Source: Pseudomonadota bacterium
Lineage (GTDB): Bacteria > Desulfobacterota > Desulfobulbia > Desulfobulbales > JAGXFP01
Direction of reading: 5' to 3'
DNA length: 64,000 nt
Assembly (NCBI GenBank): GCA_018823285.1
Contig: JAHJIQ010000002.1
Span: forward strand, 28,617-92,616
Part shown: piece by piece, positions 62,060 through 64,000 of the stretch
Layout: each line of letters begins with the position of its first letter
How positions within the stretch are numbered: position 1 is the stretch's first letter
Translations under genes and position numbers: made by a program
Notes under the pieces: model-generated
The model's database searches: none
Told to the model about the DNA's origin: nothing
Seen by the model: the letters and a program-made list of their open reading frames with translations, nothing else

Positions 62060-62148
62060 CTCTCTTCGGTAACCCGGCTATCCTTCTTAAAAGGATCCGT
62101 GGCTTTGCGTCCCTGGATTGCTCCAAGTTTGCCGTTATCGGAGAATGA
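62060..62148 (-). promoter_or_regulatory. Cyclic di-GMP-I (GEMM-I) riboswitch aptamer
   Basis: Minus-strand RNA contains the diagnostic core pieces in order: GATAACGGCAAAC, a hairpin CTTGGA-GCAA-TCCAGG with a GNRA tetraloop, GGGACGCAAAGCCACGG, a hairpin ATCCTT/AAGGAT, and TAGCCGGGTTACCG, closed by TCTC/GAGA. These match the GEMM-I consensus (GGGACGCAAAGCC and GCCGGGTTACC) closely, including the tetraloop and its receptor side. It sits about 8 nt after the predicted transcription start and upstream of a terminator and the 137-residue gene. Confidence 0.93.
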
Positions 62149-62164
62149 ATCTCTCTTAATTGTT

Positions 62165-62194
62165 ATTATGCGCAGATCAGAATCCCAAAGTCAA
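62165..62194 (-). promoter_or_regulatory. Candidate promoter of the riboswitch transcript
   Basis: Minus strand TTGACT (plus 62189-62194), 18-nt spacer, CATAAT (plus 62165-62170). Transcription would begin near 62157, just before the aptamer. The remaining ~290 nt to coaX (62195-62487) is AT-rich with no gene. Confidence 0.6.
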
Positions 62195-62487
62195 ATTTTT
62201 TTTTTGCCCCCCAAAAAAAATTCAAAAATGACCACGACCAATAGGCATTGAGATGGATTCTCCCGGCAAATCCCAACCGCAAAAACCCTCCTGGCAGGAA
62301 TTACAACGGCTTAAGGAGTAGCGCCCGCAAAATATTGGACTTCTGCAAATCCTTTAAGTAAAGTCAAGCCATTGCCCCCGCGCCAGATAGTGAACAGGAT
62401 GAGACTTCGAGCGATGGGAATTCATCCCGCAAGGGAGCACAAACTTGTCGCTTTGCATGTTCAAAATTCATCAAGGATATTCATTCA

Positions 62488-63261
62488 ATGCTTCTTGCTA
62501 TTGATGTAGGAAACACCAATACCGTCCTCGGACTTTTCAAGGACCGGGAAATTGTCGCCCACTGGCGGATCCAGACCAATCCTGCCCAGATGGCCGATGA
62601 GCTTGCCGCTTCACTGAAAGGGCTTTTCAGCATCGATGGCTTAAGCTTCAGTGAGATCACCGGAGTGATCATTGCCAGCGTCGTACCGCAAAGCCAGTCG
62701 GCCTGGCAGGAGATGTCGGTGAAGCATTTCTCCATCAAACCGATGCGGGTGTCCCAGTTACCCGATACCGGGTTAAAGATCCTGATGGACAACCCTTCCG
62801 AGGTCGGCGCTGACCGTATCGTCAATTCCCTTGCCGGATATGATCGCTACAAAACATCACTGATCATCGTTGATCTCGGCACCGCCATCACCTTTGACTG
62901 CGTATCGGGGAAAGGTGAATACCTCGGCGGAGCCATAACTCCGGGGCTTTCCATCTCGCTGGAGGCCCTCGGCATGCGGACCGCCAAACTGCCACGGGTT
63001 GATATCTCAATCCCACCGGTTACTGCGATCGGCAAAAACACAATCGACGCCATAAAATCAGGAATCCTGTTCGGTTATGGGGGAATGATCGAGGAGCTTG
63101 TGAAAAAGATACGAGAGGAAATGCTGCCGGATGTGCCAAAGGTAATCGCCACCGGCGGAATGGCCGGTCTGATCGCCCCGTTTGCCCCGTCCATTGAAGC
63201 GGTATTGCCGATGCTGACTCTGGACGGGCTGCGGCTTCTCTATGAGCGGAACATCAGCTGA
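62488..63261 (+). CDS. coaX: Type III pantothenate kinase
   Basis: First step of coenzyme A synthesis; ASKHA-fold kinase of 257 residues. DVGNTNTVLGLF, VGADRIVNSLAGYD, DLGTAITFDCVS and GGAITPGL motifs are typical of CoaX. AAGGA precedes the ATG. Followed by ldcA after 2 nt. Confidence 0.96.
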   Translation: MLLAIDVGNTNTVLGLFKDREIVAHWRIQTNPAQMADELAASLKGLFSIDGLSFSEITGVIIASVVPQSQSAWQEMSVKHFSIKPMRVSQLPDTGLKILMDNPSEVGADRIVNSLAGYDRYKTSLIIVDLGTAITFDCVSGKGEYLGGAITPGLSISLEALGMRTAKLPRVDISIPPVTAIGKNTIDAIKSGILFGYGGMIEELVKKIREEMLPDVPKVIATGGMAGLIAPFAPSIEAVLPMLTLDGLRLLYERNIS

Positions 63262-63263
63262 AC

Positions 63264-64000
63264 ATGCAACTCCCACCAGCCATAAGGCCCGGAGACACCA
63301 TCGGGCTCATCACCCCGGCCGGACCGGTCATGAATCACCTGCACGTTCAGGAAGGAATCGCTCTCCTTGAGAGGGCCGGATATCAGGTCAAGATCACCGC
63401 TGATCTAAGCTGCCGGGACGGTTATCTTGCCGGTACCGATCAACAGCGGGCCAAGCAGTTCGCCTCAGTCTGGCAGGACCCGGAAATCTCCGGAGTACTC
63501 GCGGTCCGCGGCGGATACGGCAGCTTGCGGCTTCTCCCGTTCCTGGATCTGGAGATGATCAGGAAAAACCCGAAACCTCTGGTCGGCTTCAGTGATATTA
63601 CCGTGCTTCTCAATGTCATCAGCCGGGAAACGGGTATGGTCACCTTTCACGGCCCGATGCTGAATACCCTTTCCCGATCCGATGCACAATCAGCAAGTGC
63701 TTTCTTCGAGGCACTCGAGGGAACATGCATTTACCCTGCCGCAGTACCCGAGGTCCAAATCCTCGCAAAAGGGAATTGTACCGGACAGCTTATCGGCGGG
63801 AATCTGGCCAGCCTGGTTCATCTTCTGGGCACGCCCTACGACTTTCCATGGGAAGGTGCGGTTCTGTTCATCGAAGATACCGGTGAACCGCTCTACCGGA
63901 TCGACCGGATGCTGACCCATCTGCACGCTGCGGGAAAATTTGCAAAACTCTCCGGCCTGATTCTGGGAACCTTCACTGACAACGACAACAAGGAAGTTGA
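63264..64000 (+). CDS. ldcA: LD-carboxypeptidase, S66 family (partial)
   Basis: Cytoplasmic enzyme that removes the terminal D-alanine from recycled murein tetrapeptides. 245 complete codons are in the window before the right edge cuts it. RGGYGSLRLL and GFSDITVLL (nucleophile Ser110) and the catalytic Glu region FIEDTGEP are seen; the catalytic His should lie beyond the window. The ATG follows the coaX stop by 2 nt, so the pair is likely an operon. Confidence 0.93.
   Translation, partial: MQLPPAIRPGDTIGLITPAGPVMNHLHVQEGIALLERAGYQVKITADLSCRDGYLAGTDQQRAKQFASVWQDPEISGVLAVRGGYGSLRLLPFLDLEMIRKNPKPLVGFSDITVLLNVISRETGMVTFHGPMLNTLSRSDAQSASAFFEALEGTCIYPAAVPEVQILAKGNCTGQLIGGNLASLVHLLGTPYDFPWEGAVLFIEDTGEPLYRIDRMLTHLHAAGKFAKLSGLILGTFTDNDNKEV

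Noticed and set aside
1..64000. CRISPR arrays, IS elements, prophage, tRNA or rRNA genes
   Set aside because: Scanned both strands by eye; no spaced direct repeats, transposase, integrase or structural RNA signatures were found.

Overview
The window looks like chromosome of a strictly respiring, anaerobic member of the Desulfobacterota (sulfate-reducer relatives, most like Desulfobulbales). This is an inference from content: a tetraheme class III cytochrome c3, several small c-type cytochromes, System II cytochrome maturation, a periplasmic Hyb-type [NiFe] hydrogenase with a full hyp set, and a GEMM-I c-di-GMP riboswitch. Coding density is high. I found no tRNA, rRNA, CRISPR array, insertion sequence or prophage.

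Layout. 1-14.3 kb: pabB-pabC fusion (cut by the left edge), a CBS-CBS-ACT protein, a class A PBP, cytochrome c3 next to its maturation genes (ccsA, resB), rpmB, a RelA/SpoT enzyme with a degraded hydrolase site, proS and ispG. 14.4-16.4 kb: a monoheme cytochrome and a coiled-coil porin. 16.6-28.4 kb: an 11-gene minus-strand hydrogenase operon, hybO-hybA-hybB-hybC-hybD-hypA-hypB-hypF-hypC-hypD-hypE, with a candidate promoter and a 16-bp palindrome upstream and a 108-bp palindromic element between hypD and hypE. 28.7-40 kb: a spore-photoproduct-lyase-like radical SAM protein, two unknown small genes, ssb, a DnaJ/CbpA-type gene split by an in-frame TGA, purC, mutL, an M23 peptidase, a flavoprotein with a diheme cytochrome, tsaE, a YkgJ protein and a METTL25-like methyltransferase. 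40-47 kb: an Hpt/HDOD/hybrid-kinase signalling cluster, then purD-purE-tsaC, a TetR regulator and greA. 47.8-56.9 kb: a 1000-residue TPR protein, DegT aminotransferase, rpoH, a DUF4384 protein, lepA and a small cytochrome. 57-64 kb: small Cys-rich protein-hisI-hisG-engB, an FKBP, thiD, a riboswitch-controlled exported protein of unknown function, coaX and ldcA (cut by the right edge).

How it fits together. Electrons from periplasmic H2 oxidation by HybOC would pass through HybA/HybB to the quinone pool, and cytochrome c3 could act as a periplasmic electron carrier; CcsA/ResB would attach the hemes. The hyp genes, co-transcribed with the structural genes, build and insert the NiFe(CN)2CO centre. 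The rest is mostly housekeeping (purines, histidine, translation fidelity, tRNA t6A, cell wall).

Less ordinary items are the c-di-GMP riboswitch with its terminator (62.15-61.98 kb, minus strand), the hypD-hypE palindrome with a coupled 36-codon reading frame, a stem-loop repeat found in the same orientation upstream of the PBP gene, ssb and lepA with compensatory stem changes, the TGA-interrupted DnaJ homologue, and several unannotated small ORFs.
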